From Veillonellaceae bacterium (GTDB lineage Bacteria > Bacillota > Negativicutes > Veillonellales > Negativicoccaceae), in the NCBI GenBank assembly GCA_022771805.1, contig JALELM010000008.1, positions 1 to 64,000 of the forward strand: a stretch of 64,000 nucleotides of DNA, written 5' to 3'. A program made the translations under genes and the position numbers. The notes beneath the pieces are model-generated. The model did no database searches. It was not told where the DNA came from and saw only the letters and a program-made list of their open reading frames with translations. Of the stretch, positions 49,951 through 58,793 are shown piece after piece (position 1 is the first letter of the stretch; each line of letters begins with the position of its first letter).

Positions 49951-51015
49951 GTGAAGAATAAGTTGTGGTGGGCAGCAGCCGCTGTGCTGCTGGTGCTGAT
50001 TGCGGTCGGCGTATACCTTTTTGCCGGCAACAGCGGCGGGCAGGAACAGACGTATACAACGGGGAAAGTGACGCGCGGCAAAATCGAGACCAGTATCGAC
50101 GCCAGCGGGCTGTTGGAGCCGGTAGAGCAGGTCAGTTTGAGTGCGAATATTGCGGGAACTTTGCGTCATGTGTATGTCAAGGAAAATGAAGAGGTCCGGC
50201 GCGGTCAGACATTGGCGGTTATCGAAGCGAAAACGGCGGACAGCCAGTTGAGCCAGGCGGAAAGCACATTGGCGCATGCGCGCAGCATGTATGAACGCTA
50301 TCAAAAATTGTATGAAGAAGGCGCGATTTCCTACCAAAAGTTGGACGATGCCAAGTTGGCATACGACAGCGCCGTTGCGACCCATCTGAAAGCGAGCGCC
50401 GACATGGCGGAGACGGTCATCGTATCGCCGATGGACGGCGTGGTGATCGGCAAGCCGATGAAGGAAGGCGAAACCTTTTCCCAAGGATTGGCCAGTCAGA
50501 TGATCATCCTTCAGGTTGCGGATTTGAGCCATATGCGTATTCGTCTGCTGGTGGACGAAACCGATATCGGCCAGATTCGTGAGGGGCAAAAAGTCACCTT
50601 CACGGTGGATGCATATCCGAAACAAGAATTTGTCGGTTATGTCGGAGATATTTCCCGTTCGCCGAGCGACAGTTCCGGCAGTTCCGTCGTGTACTACACG
50701 GTATACGTACCGATTGAAGCGACCGGCGAGGACGGTCTGTATCCGTCGATGACGGCGCGGGCGGTCGTCCACGGGCGTAAGGAAGAGGCGGCGCTGCTCG
50801 TCCCGATCACCGCATTGCGCAGCGATTTGCAGGGACAATTCGTGTATGTCGTGCAGGGGAATGAAGCAAAGAAAACCTATGTGCAGATCGGGATTACGGA
50901 TGATCAGCACGTGGAAATTCTTTCGGGGCTGCAGGAAGGCGAGACGATTGTAGTCAGCGGGACGGCCGGCGAGGATAAGGTCACGAACAAGTCGTCCTGG
51001 CAGGTACGTTGGTGA
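49951..51015 (+). CDS. Periplasmic adaptor (membrane fusion) protein, MacA/HlyD-like
   Basis: 354 residues. N-terminal signal anchor (KLWWAAAAVLLVLIAVGVYL near 4-23), a lipoyl/barrel-sandwich part (ANIAGTLRHVYVKENEEVRRGQ), a helical hairpin (about 90-150: SQLSQAESTLAHARSMYERY), then beta-barrel and membrane-proximal domains (AVVHGRKEEAALLVPITALR). Links the inner-membrane ABC transporter to an outer-membrane channel. No TolC-like gene is adjacent. GTG at 49951 with AAGGGGGA before it is the start; the longer frame upstream lacks support. Confidence 0.9.
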   Translation: MKNKLWWAAAAVLLVLIAVGVYLFAGNSGGQEQTYTTGKVTRGKIETSIDASGLLEPVEQVSLSANIAGTLRHVYVKENEEVRRGQTLAVIEAKTADSQLSQAESTLAHARSMYERYQKLYEEGAISYQKLDDAKLAYDSAVATHLKASADMAETVIVSPMDGVVIGKPMKEGETFSQGLASQMIILQVADLSHMRIRLLVDETDIGQIREGQKVTFTVDAYPKQEFVGYVGDISRSPSDSSGSSVVYYTVYVPIEATGEDGLYPSMTARAVVHGRKEEAALLVPITALRSDLQGQFVYVVQGNEAKKTYVQIGITDDQHVEILSGLQEGETIVVSGTAGEDKVTNKSSWQVRW

Positions 51016-51019
51016 GCGT

Positions 51020-51712
51020 ATGGCAGAACCGGTAATCGTTTTACGTGATGTCGTCAAAAATTATTACCTCGGCAGCATGACTGTGCCCGTCCTGCGCGGG
51101 ATTTCCATGGCGGTGAACGAGGGGGACTTCCTTTCCATCATGGGACCTTCCGGCTCGGGTAAGTCGACGCTGATGAATATCCTCGGCTGTTTGGATCGGC
51201 CGACATCCGGTTCGTACCTGCTCGCCGGGGAGGAAGTGGCGACGCTGAATGACACGCAACTGGCGCATACGCGCAACAAGCGCATCGGCTTCGTATTTCA
51301 GAGCTTTAATTTGCTGACGAAATTGTCCGCCTTGGATAATGTGATTTTGCCGCTGATCTATGCCGGTGTTCCCGCTGCGGAACGGCGCGAACGGGCGACG
51401 CGGTTATTGCAGGCGCTCGGCCTGGGGGAGCGGCTCGACCATTTGCCCGCGGAACTGTCCGGCGGACAGCGGCAGCGGGTGGCGATTGCCCGCGCTCTGG
51501 TCAATGATCCGTCGATTGTCATGGCGGACGAACCGACGGGGAATTTGGACAGCCGTTCCGGCTATGAAGTGATGGAGATTCTTTCCGAACTGCATCGGCA
51601 GGGACGGACCATTTTGCTTGTCACGCATGAACAGGATATTGCGGAATATGCCACCTCGCATGTAGAATTGCATGACGGGGTGATCATTAACGAAACGGAC
51701 GGAACGACATGA
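51020..51712 (+). CDS. ABC transporter ATP-binding protein, MacB/LolD type
   Basis: 230 residues. Walker [16 protein letters not shown] near 36-50, Q-loop FVFQSFNLL near 91-99, signature [15 protein letters not shown] near 147-161, Walker [15 protein letters not shown] near 165-178, switch His in LLVTHEQ near 197-203. It starts five bases after the adaptor and overlaps the permease gene. In this family ATP powers a mechanical push of substrate from the periplasm. Confidence 0.94.
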   Translation: MAEPVIVLRDVVKNYYLGSMTVPVLRGISMAVNEGDFLSIMGPSGSGKSTLMNILGCLDRPTSGSYLLAGEEVATLNDTQLAHTRNKRIGFVFQSFNLLTKLSALDNVILPLIYAGVPAAERRERATRLLQALGLGERLDHLPAELSGGQRQRVAIARALVNDPSIVMADEPTGNLDSRSGYEVMEILSELHRQGRTILLVTHEQDIAEYATSHVELHDGVIINETDGTT

Positions 51713-52926
51713 ACAGTATGTACATGGAAAATGTCCGCATGGCATGGCAGGCGGTCGTCAGCAATAAACTGCGCTCGTTGCTGACCATGTTGGGCATCAT
51801 CATCGGCGTGGCTTCCGTCATTGCGCTGGTCTCTGTCGGCTACGGCGTGCAGCGGGATGCGGAGGCGCGTTTCTCCAAACTCGGCTCCAATCTGCTCATC
51901 GTCCTCCCGGGAGCACCGCGTAAGCCGGGGCTGCACCCGGTGGGCGGGACGATGGAATCGCTGACGTACAGTGATTTCGAGGCGATTACCCGTCTGCCCG
52001 GCGTGGCAAGCGGCTCGCCTGCCGTCAGCGGTACATTTACGACTGTCGCGGGGAATAAAAACTGGCAGACCCGCGTCGTCGGTGTCAACGCCGCATATCG
52101 CTATGTGCGTGCCGCCGAAGTGGAAAGCGGCCGCTACTGGACGGAGCGGGAGTATATCGGCCGGGAACGTGTAGCGCTTCTCGGGGCGACCGTAAAAAAA
52201 GAGCTGTTCGGTGATGTCGATCCGATCGGCAGCAAGATCCGAATCAACAACGATCCGTATGTCGTCATCGGTGTGCTGGAGTCTCGCGGCGCCAGCGGCG
52301 GCGAGGATCCGGACAATCGCGTCATCGCACCGTTTACGACGGTGCAGGAACGCCTGTTGGGCATTCGGCATTTGAATTTGATCAATATCAATGTGGAGTC
52401 GCCGGAACAGATCGACCATGTGCAAGCGGATATTACGAATTTACTGCGTATCCGCCACGGGGTTTTGCCGAATCAGGAAGATGATTTTACCATTGAAAAC
52501 ATGGCGGATATCCTGGAAACGGTAAAAGAAACGATGAACACGCTGACGCTTTTCCTGGGCGCGGTGGCGGCGATTTCTCTGCTGGTCGGCGGGATCGGGA
52601 TCATGAATATCATGCTGGTATCGGTAACGGAGCGCACGAAGGAGATCGGGATCCGCAAGGCGCTGGGGGCGACATATCGCATGATCATTATTCAGTTCTT
52701 GATCGAATCGGTGACGCTCAGCTTGGCGGGCGGTATCATCGGCATCGGGGTGGGCATTTTGCTTGCTTACGTCTTGACGGCCGTCGGGAATATTTCGACG
52801 GCGATCACCCCCCTGCCGGTCATCGGTTCGTTCCTGTTCGCAATGACGATCGGGCTGGTTTTCGGGCTGTATCCTGCCCGCAAGGCGGCAAAACTGAACC
52901 CGATCGATGCATTGCATTATGAGTGA
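51709..52926 (+). CDS. ABC transporter permease, MacB type
   Basis: 405 residues. One N-terminal membrane segment (SLLTMLGIIIGVASVIALVS near 24-43), a large periplasmic MacB-core domain (about 50-275), then three C-terminal segments with the family signature SVTERTKEIGIRKALGAT near 303-320 and a final LFAMTIGLVFGLYPARKAA. With the preceding two genes it forms a complete MacA-MacB-like pump; substrate unknown (antibiotic, peptide, lipid or heme-like compound). Confidence 0.93.
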   Translation: MNSMYMENVRMAWQAVVSNKLRSLLTMLGIIIGVASVIALVSVGYGVQRDAEARFSKLGSNLLIVLPGAPRKPGLHPVGGTMESLTYSDFEAITRLPGVASGSPAVSGTFTTVAGNKNWQTRVVGVNAAYRYVRAAEVESGRYWTEREYIGRERVALLGATVKKELFGDVDPIGSKIRINNDPYVVIGVLESRGASGGEDPDNRVIAPFTTVQERLLGIRHLNLININVESPEQIDHVQADITNLLRIRHGVLPNQEDDFTIENMADILETVKETMNTLTLFLGAVAAISLLVGGIGIMNIMLVSVTERTKEIGIRKALGATYRMIIIQFLIESVTLSLAGGIIGIGVGILLAYVLTAVGNISTAITPLPVIGSFLFAMTIGLVFGLYPARKAAKLNPIDALHYE

Positions 52927-53366
52927 GGGCTGGCGGCGTGGATTTCAAGGAGAAGTTGCACGAAAGGATGATGGTCAATCCGTATGACCGCTACATGAAC
53001 TACCGGATATGTGAAGCGGAACACGGGCGGATCGTGATGGAAACGGTCGCGGAGCGGAGAATTTTCGAGAACTCGAAACAATCGATCCATGGCGGTTTTC
53101 TGTTCGGGATGGCGGATGTATACATGGGAGCGGCCTGCTTGACGGTCGGGCGCTCCGTGACGACGATGAATCTGAACCTTTCGTATTTTCGGCCGACACA
53201 GCCGGACAGTACCGTGCGCGGCGAAGCACGTGTGATTCACGCCGGGCGGCGAACCGTCGCCGCCGAATGTGATTTTTATGACGCGGAGGGGAAGCTGCTG
53301 GCACACGGCATCGGTACTTATTTTGTCGTCGGTACGGTGGCGTTTACGGAGGATGACGATGACTGA
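52923..53366 (+). CDS. Hotdog-fold thioesterase (PaaI-like) 1
   Basis: 147 residues. PaaI/DUF4442-type hotdog: HGGFLFGMADVYMGAACLTVG (about 57-77), the HGG loop and Asp before the long helix, then VTTMNLNLSYFRPT and RTVAAECDFYDAEGKLLAHG. Probably hydrolyses acyl-CoA thioesters. Start GTG at 52923 overlaps the permease stop; GTG at 52938 has a better ribosome binding site and is an alternative. A related paralogue follows with an eight-base overlap. Confidence 0.85.
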   Translation: MRAGGVDFKEKLHERMMVNPYDRYMNYRICEAEHGRIVMETVAERRIFENSKQSIHGGFLFGMADVYMGAACLTVGRSVTTMNLNLSYFRPTQPDSTVRGEARVIHAGRRTVAAECDFYDAEGKLLAHGIGTYFVVGTVAFTEDDDD

Positions 53367-53790
53367 TCCGAGTCTTGCGGCGTTTCAGGAGCGGGCCTCA
53401 CGGCAGGATCCGTATTTCCAATTTACGAAAATACAAGTAGAGGAATTGCAGCCGGGAGAAACGCATTTCAGCCTGTTTATTGAGGACGGTTTCCATACGA
53501 ATCGGCTCGGGATGGCGCACGGAGCGGTACTGTCCACCATGACGGACGCATCCATGGGTTGGGCGGCAAGGACACTCGGCTACCATGTCGTCACATTGAA
53601 TATCGAGGTGACATTTGTCCGCCCGGCAAAGGCCGGAACACGGATTTATTCACATGGTAAAATTGTTCATCACGGTACACGGACGCTGGTCGGCGAGACT
53701 CATTTTTACGATGAGGAAGGACATTTGCTCCTGCTCGGTCGCGGCACGTATTGTATCGTGAAAGGAATAGATCTCGCAACGGAAATATAA
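53359..53790 (+). CDS. Hotdog-fold thioesterase (PaaI-like) 2
   Basis: 143 residues. Same fold as the preceding gene: MAHGAVLSTMTDASMGWAAR near 51-70 (HG motif, Asp), VVTLNIEVTFVRPAKAG near 77-93, and ETHFYDEEGHLLLLGRGTY near 117-135. GGAGG at 53348-53352 favours the second of two close ATGs (53359). The tandem pair and the acyl-CoA dehydrogenase behind suggest a small acyl-CoA-handling operon; the real substrate is unknown. Confidence 0.87.
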   Translation: MTDPSLAAFQERASRQDPYFQFTKIQVEELQPGETHFSLFIEDGFHTNRLGMAHGAVLSTMTDASMGWAARTLGYHVVTLNIEVTFVRPAKAGTRIYSHGKIVHHGTRTLVGETHFYDEEGHLLLLGRGTYCIVKGIDLATEI

Positions 53791-53800
53791 GGAGGCAAGT

Positions 53801-54937
53801 ATGTTGCAAAAAACGGCGGAACAGGAAGCCATTATTCAAATGGCAAGGGAAATCACGGAAAAGGAAATCGCGCCGCGGGCGTTGGCGATGGACAAGGATG
53901 GTGAAGTACCGGCGGAATTGTGGCGGATTTTGCATCAGGCGGGGCTGACAAGCTTGGCGGTACCGCAAGCGTATGGCGGGGTAGATCTGGCGGCCGATAC
54001 GTTGGCCTATGTGTATGAAGAGATAGCGCGCGGCTGTGCCGGCATTGCGACCGCCTGTGCGGCAAATATGCTGGCATTTCTGCCGGTAAAATTCGGCGGT
54101 ACGGAGGAACAGATTCGCGAGTTTTGTGATGCGCTGCTTGCCGGCCACATGGCGGCGTTTGCGCTGACGGAGCCGAATGCCGGCTCGGATGCTTCGGCGA
54201 TTGCGACGCGGGCGGACAAGGCGGACGGCGGCTACCTGCTGAACGGGACGAAGCATTTTATCACGAACGGCCCGCTGGCAAAGAAGGTCGTCGTTTTCGC
54301 GAATGCGAAGCCGGGGAAGGGTGTTCGCGGCTTGACGGCGTTTCTTGTCGACAGCGAAACGGAAGGTTTCAGTGTCGGCAAAGTAGAGGACAAAATGGGG
54401 ATTCGCGCTTCGGCGACTTCGGAAATTATCCTGCAGGATTGTTTCGTGCCGGAAAGCGCCCGCGTCGGCCGTGAGGGCGGCGGGTTCCGGTTGGCGATGC
54501 AGACACTGCACGCATCGCGACCTTTTGTCGGCGCGATTGCGGTCGGGATTGCACAGGCGGCGCTGGAAGCGACCTATCGCCATGTGCACACGCGGGAACA
54601 GTTCGGAGCGAAGCTGATCGCCTTGCAAATGGTGCAGCAAATCGTTGCGGACATGGCCATGCAGACGGAAGCGGCGCGGCTGATGGTGCATCGTGCGGCG
54701 GCCATGCAGACGGAGGGACATCGGGATGCCGGCGTGTATGCCTCGATGGCGAAGTGTTTCGCCTCCGATGCGGCGATGAAAATCACGACGGATGCGGTGC
54801 AGGTGCTCGGCGGTGTCGGCTACTCGCGGGAAGCACCGGTGGAAAAGTATATGCGTGATGCCAAAGTCATGCAGATTTTTGAAGGCAGCAACCAGGTTCA
54901 GCGCGGAATTATTGCCAACGGCCTGCGTTTGGAATAA
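53801..54937 (+). CDS. Acyl-CoA dehydrogenase
   Basis: 378 residues. FAD enzyme oxidising short-chain acyl-CoA to enoyl-CoA. FALTEPNAGSDASAI near 119-133 and GTKHFITNGPLA near 148-159 are FAD/substrate motifs; the catalytic glutamate is in KVMQIFEGSNQVQRGIIA near 352-369, the position of short-chain enzymes. No electron-transfer flavoprotein genes are adjacent. AAGGAGG precedes the ATG. Ends at a terminator that overlaps the T-box promoter. Confidence 0.93.
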   Translation: MLQKTAEQEAIIQMAREITEKEIAPRALAMDKDGEVPAELWRILHQAGLTSLAVPQAYGGVDLAADTLAYVYEEIARGCAGIATACAANMLAFLPVKFGGTEEQIREFCDALLAGHMAAFALTEPNAGSDASAIATRADKADGGYLLNGTKHFITNGPLAKKVVVFANAKPGKGVRGLTAFLVDSETEGFSVGKVEDKMGIRASATSEIILQDCFVPESARVGREGGGFRLAMQTLHASRPFVGAIAVGIAQAALEATYRHVHTREQFGAKLIALQMVQQIVADMAMQTEAARLMVHRAAAMQTEGHRDAGVYASMAKCFASDAAMKITTDAVQVLGGVGYSREAPVEKYMRDAKVMQIFEGSNQVQRGIIANGLRLE

Positions 54938-54944
54938 GAAACAG

Positions 54945-54972
54945 GCGGCGGACACTTGTCACGCCGCTTTTT
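54945..54972 (+). terminator. Terminator after the acyl-CoA dehydrogenase
   Basis: GCGGCG (54945-54950) and CGCCGC (54962-54967), 11-base loop, then five T. The loop contains the -35 of the pheST promoter. Confidence 0.65.
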
Positions 54973-54984
54973 CCTTGCTATACT
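54956..54984 (+). promoter_or_regulatory. Promoter of the T-box-pheST operon
   Basis: TTGTCA (54956-54961), 17-bp spacer, TATACT (54979-54984), just upstream of the T-box leader. Confidence 0.75.
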
Positions 54985-55208
54985 TAGAGAAATACAGGAC
55001 TGTGATCGAAAGGTGTCCGGACAGCATGCGTTCCAGGGAGTCGGTTCCGAGACTGGAAGAATCGGCGCGCGGAGACGGGCAGTTCATTCGGGAGTCGTGG
55101 ACTGAACGGAGTAGGTTCACCGTATGTCGGCGTTAACGATACAGAGTACTAATTTGGGTGGTACCGCGGAAGAGATTTCGCCCCATGGCGGGGTCTTTTT
55201 TTATTGGA
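54985..55208 (+). ncRNA. T-box riboswitch, phenylalanine specific
   Basis: Leader that senses uncharged tRNA(Phe) and permits transcription of pheST. The T-box GGGTGGTACCGCGG is at 55156-55169; its TGGT (55159-55162) fits an ACCA tRNA end. In the 3' part of stem I, TTC at 55083-55085 sits in CAGTTCATTC, the position of the specifier in known leaders, and codes for Phe, matching the downstream gene. Stem I (about 54998-55100) has a distal region with AG-rich bulges. The terminator follows at 55173-55204. Confidence 0.9.
55173..55204 (+). terminator. Regulated terminator of the Phe T-box
   Basis: GCCCC (55180-55184) pairs with GGGG(T) (55190-55194), extended by AGA/TCT, then a long T run. It competes with the antiterminator formed by the T-box sequence. 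Confidence 0.8.
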
Positions 55209-55219
55209 GGAGGATTGTG

Positions 55220-56242
55220 ATGAAAGCACAGATGGAGGAACTGCAAGCCCGGGCGCTCGTACGAATCCGGCAGGCGCAAGACGAAGCGCAGCTGCAAGAT
55301 GCACGGGTGGCCTTCCTGGGGAAAAAGGGTGAATTGACGGCCGTGTTGCGCGGCATGAAAGACTTGAGCGCAGCGGAGCGTCCGGTCATCGGCGCGCTGG
55401 CAAATGAAGTGCGCGCGGTGTTGGAAGCGGCGATTGACGAGCAGCGAACGGTGCTGAAAGAAGCGAAGCTGGCGGCGCGCTTGGCGAGCGAACGCATTGA
55501 TATTACGCTGCCGGGACGGCGCCCGCTGACAGGGCATATCCATCCCTTGACGAAGATCAATCGGCGGATCAAGGATATCTTTATGAAGATGGGCTACACC
55601 GTGGCGGAAGGGCCGGAAATGGAAAGCGATTTCTATAATTTCCAATGCCTGAACTTCCCGCCGGATCATCCGGCTCGCGATATGCAGGACTCTTTTTATA
55701 TTACCGATTCGATTCTCTTGCGTACGCATACTTCGCCGGTGCAGGCGCGGACGATGCAGGCGCATGAGCCGAACACGCCGCTGCGGATCATCGCGCCCGG
55801 CAAGGTGTTCCGCTGGGATTATGACGCGACGCATTCGCCGGTCTTCCATCAGGTGGAAGGGTTGGTCCTGGATAAGGGCATCACGTTTGGGGATCTGAAA
55901 GGGACGATCGAACATTTTTGTCGGGAGATTTTCGGCAGCGATACGCAGGTGCGTTTCCGCGCCAGCTATTTCCCGTTTACGGAGCCGAGTGCGGAAGTCG
56001 ACATTTTATTCAGGAAGCGTCATACGAAGGGCAGCACGGTTCGGACGACCGAGAGCTGGCTTGAAATCCTCGGTTGCGGCATGGTGCATCCGAATGTCTT
56101 GCAGCTGAACGGCTACGATCCGGCAGAAATCAGCGGGTTCGCTTTCGGCATGGGCGTGGAACGCATTGCCATGCTGGTGTACGGGATCGATGATTTGCGT
56201 CTTTTCTTTGAAAATGATCTGCGCTTCCTGGCGCAGTTTTAG
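55220..56242 (+). CDS. pheS: Phenylalanyl-tRNA synthetase alpha subunit
   Basis: Catalytic class II subunit. 340 residues. N-terminal coiled coil, then HPLTKINRRIKDIFMKMGY near 109-127, EGPEMESDFYNFQCLNFPPD near 130-149, motif 2 region VFRWDYDATHSPVFHQVEGL near 195-214 and motif 3 FGMGVERIAMLVYGIDDLR near 308-326. The longer open frame starts inside the T-box and is not real; GGAGGAGG at about 55206-55213 sets ATG 55220 (GTG at 55217 is possible). Confidence 0.96.
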   Translation: MKAQMEELQARALVRIRQAQDEAQLQDARVAFLGKKGELTAVLRGMKDLSAAERPVIGALANEVRAVLEAAIDEQRTVLKEAKLAARLASERIDITLPGRRPLTGHIHPLTKINRRIKDIFMKMGYTVAEGPEMESDFYNFQCLNFPPDHPARDMQDSFYITDSILLRTHTSPVQARTMQAHEPNTPLRIIAPGKVFRWDYDATHSPVFHQVEGLVLDKGITFGDLKGTIEHFCREIFGSDTQVRFRASYFPFTEPSAEVDILFRKRHTKGSTVRTTESWLEILGCGMVHPNVLQLNGYDPAEISGFAFGMGVERIAMLVYGIDDLRLFFENDLRFLAQF

Positions 56243-56253
56243 GAGGGAATACT

Positions 56254-58671
56254 ATGTTGGCTTCATTGCAATGGCTGCGTAAGTATGTTGCGGTCGAAGG
56301 TGTGCCGCAAGAGCTGGCCGATGCCTTGACGATGGCGGGGATTCCCGTCGAAGAGGTGCGCGAGCCGGGCGTGGAAATCAAGAATGTGGTAACGGGGAAA
56401 ATTCTTTCCGTTGAGCCGCATCCGAACGCGGATAAATTGGTCGTCTGTCAGGTGGATATCGGCACGGAAACGTTGCAAATCTGTACGGGCGCTACCAATG
56501 TGAAACCGGGGCAGATTGTTCCGGTAGCCAAGCCGAATTCCTACCTGCCCGGGGGCGTGCATATCACGACTTCCAAGTTGCGCGGTCTGCCGTCGTACGG
56601 CATGATGTGCTCCGCGCAGGAACTGCGGCTGGACGCACAATTCTTCCGTGAAGCGCCGGCGGACGGGATCCTGATCATGGCACCGGAAACGCCGGTCGGC
56701 GAAGATGTGCAGCCGTATCTGGGCTTGGCCGATACGATTTTTGAATTTGAACTGACACCGAACCGGGCGGACTGTTTCTGTATGGTCGGCTTGGCTCGCG
56801 AATTTGCCGCATTGTTCGGCAGTCCGCTGCATTTGCCGGAAGTGAAGGTGCAGGAAAGCGGCGCTCCGGCAAGCGAGGAGGCACGGGTGGCGATTGCCAC
56901 GCCTTTGTGCGAGCGGCTGACGGCACGGCTGTTGCGCGATGTACGGGTAACGGACTCGCCGGCTTGGCTCGTGGAAGCCTTGCGCTCCGTCGGGATCCGG
57001 AGTATCAACAATGTGGTCGACGTGACCAACTATGTCATGTTGGAATTCGGGCTGCCCTTGCATGCGTATGATTTCACGACCTTGGCGGACGGTCTGCTGC
57101 AATGTCGGGAGACGCGGGCGGACGAAACCGTCGTGACATTGGACGGTACGGAACGTAAACTTGCCGCCGGCCAACTTGTCATGGCAGATGCGACAGCGGC
57201 GGCCGGACTGGCGGGGATCATGGGCGGTGAACGCACGGAAGTGCGGCCGGCTACGACGACGGTACTGTTGGAAGCGGCGGTGTTCAACGGCGCCGAGATC
57301 CGCAGGACGTCGCGGGCGCACGGATTGCGCTCGGAAGCATCCGGGCGGTATGAGCGCGGCGCCAATCCGGAAATGACACGGCTCGCGCTGGATCGGACGG
57401 CGCAGCTGCTACAGGAAATGGCGGCCTGCACCGTAGCGCCGGGCTACCTCGACGAGTATCCGCAACCGCGGCCGGCCGTGCAGCTGACGGTCACGGCGGA
57501 TGCCGTGCGCGGGGCGATCGGTGCGGATATTCCGACGGCGGAAATGGTACGCATCTTGGAGGCGCTGTACTTCAAGGTCGCCGAGCAGGACGGCACACTG
57601 ACCGTGGACGTGCCGGCGTTCCGCCGCGATGTCACGCTCTTTGCCGATATCGTCGAAGAAGTGGCGCGGCTGTACGGCTACAATCGTATCCCGAGTCTCT
57701 TGCCGTACGGGCGCACGAAGAGCGGTCGGCTGAGCCGCCTGCAGGCTTGTGCGGAAACGGTTCGGGATACCTTGAGCGAGGCGGGGCTGGCGGAAACGAT
57801 CTCCTTCAGCTTTATGACACCGCAGGATTTGCAAAAATTGCAGTTTGCGCCGGAGCATACCGTGTACCATGCCGTGCCCGTACGCAATCCGATCACGGAG
57901 GAAATGCCGCAAATGCGGACGACATTGCTGCCGGGCTTGCTGGCTGTTCTTCAGACCAATCTTGCCAAAAAGAATGAACAGGTGGCGATTTATGAGTACG
58001 GCGCGGTATTCCTGCCGGACGAACTGCCCTTGCAGGATCTGCCGCGGGAAGCGCAGCGGGTGAGCGGCCTTCTCTACGGCGACCGGGGCAGTACACGCTG
58101 GCCGGCAACGGCTCGACCCGTCGATTTTTACGATCTGAAAGGAATTCTGGAAACGGTCGTAGAAAAGCTGGGTATTCGGGAGTATACCTGGCAACGTACG
58201 GACGAGCAGCCGTACCATCCGGGTAAGGCCGCCGCCTTGACGGTCAATAAGCAGGAAGTAGTGACCTGCGGTGAATTGCATCCGGCGGCGCAGGAGGCAT
58301 ACGAACTGCCGGGGGCGGTATACCTCTTTACCTTGGACATGGAGTTGTTGGCGGAATTGGCGGATACGACGGTTGTCTATGAGCCGCTGCCGAAATTCCC
58401 TGCCGTGGAACGGGATTTGGCGATTCTGGTGCCGACCGATGTCGAGCACGAGACGCTGGTCTACAATATTCGCCGTCAGGGCGGTGACCTGCTGCAGGCG
58501 GTCGAGCTGTTCGACCTCTATGCGGGCGACCAGGTTCCGGACGGCTTCGTGAGCATGGCGTTTGCGTTGCGGTTCAGTGCGCCGGATCGCACGCTGACCG
58601 ATGCGGATGTCGACCAACGCATTCAAAAAATTATGCACCGGCTGCAATCGTTTAATTGTCGTTTGCGCTGA
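56254..58671 (+). CDS. pheT: Phenylalanyl-tRNA synthetase beta subunit
   Basis: 805 residues, full length. tRNA-binding EMAP domain (about 40-150), B3/4 editing domain (IMGGERTEVRPATT near 326-339), B5 domain (RRDVTLFADIVEEVARLYGY near 454-473), class II-like core and the C-terminal anticodon-binding FDX domain (PAVERDLAILVPTDV). It starts eleven bases after pheS. Confidence 0.97.
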   Translation: MLASLQWLRKYVAVEGVPQELADALTMAGIPVEEVREPGVEIKNVVTGKILSVEPHPNADKLVVCQVDIGTETLQICTGATNVKPGQIVPVAKPNSYLPGGVHITTSKLRGLPSYGMMCSAQELRLDAQFFREAPADGILIMAPETPVGEDVQPYLGLADTIFEFELTPNRADCFCMVGLAREFAALFGSPLHLPEVKVQESGAPASEEARVAIATPLCERLTARLLRDVRVTDSPAWLVEALRSVGIRSINNVVDVTNYVMLEFGLPLHAYDFTTLADGLLQCRETRADETVVTLDGTERKLAAGQLVMADATAAAGLAGIMGGERTEVRPATTTVLLEAAVFNGAEIRRTSRAHGLRSEASGRYERGANPEMTRLALDRTAQLLQEMAACTVAPGYLDEYPQPRPAVQLTVTADAVRGAIGADIPTAEMVRILEALYFKVAEQDGTLTVDVPAFRRDVTLFADIVEEVARLYGYNRIPSLLPYGRTKSGRLSRLQACAETVRDTLSEAGLAETISFSFMTPQDLQKLQFAPEHTVYHAVPVRNPITEEMPQMRTTLLPGLLAVLQTNLAKKNEQVAIYEYGAVFLPDELPLQDLPREAQRVSGLLYGDRGSTRWPATARPVDFYDLKGILETVVEKLGIREYTWQRTDEQPYHPGKAAALTVNKQEVVTCGELHPAAQEAYELPGAVYLFTLDMELLAELADTTVVYEPLPKFPAVERDLAILVPTDVEHETLVYNIRRQGGDLLQAVELFDLYAGDQVPDGFVSMAFALRFSAPDRTLTDADVDQRIQKIMHRLQSFNCRLR

Positions 58672-58674
58672 CGG

Positions 58675-58714
58675 ATACGGAAGCATTGCTTTTGGGCAAT
58701 GCTTCCGTATTTTT
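58675..58714 (+). terminator. Intrinsic terminator after pheST
   Basis: Perfect 15-bp stem: ATACGGAAGCATTGC (58675-58689) and GCAATGCTTCCGTAT (58696-58710), six-base loop, T run. Confidence 0.95.
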
Positions 58715-58756
58715 GCAAGCGGAACTGCGGGAGAAATAATGGATACTGCGCCATAC

Positions 58757-58765
58757 ATGATATAA
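58757..58765 (+). promoter_or_regulatory. Extended -10 promoter of the miaB-mutSL operon
   Basis: TGATATAAT (about 58757-58765), a TGnTATAAT element 28 bases before the P-loop/Asp23 gene; no good -35. Confidence 0.5.
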
Positions 58766-58793
58766 TAAAGTATCGAGGTGAGAATACAGGCGT

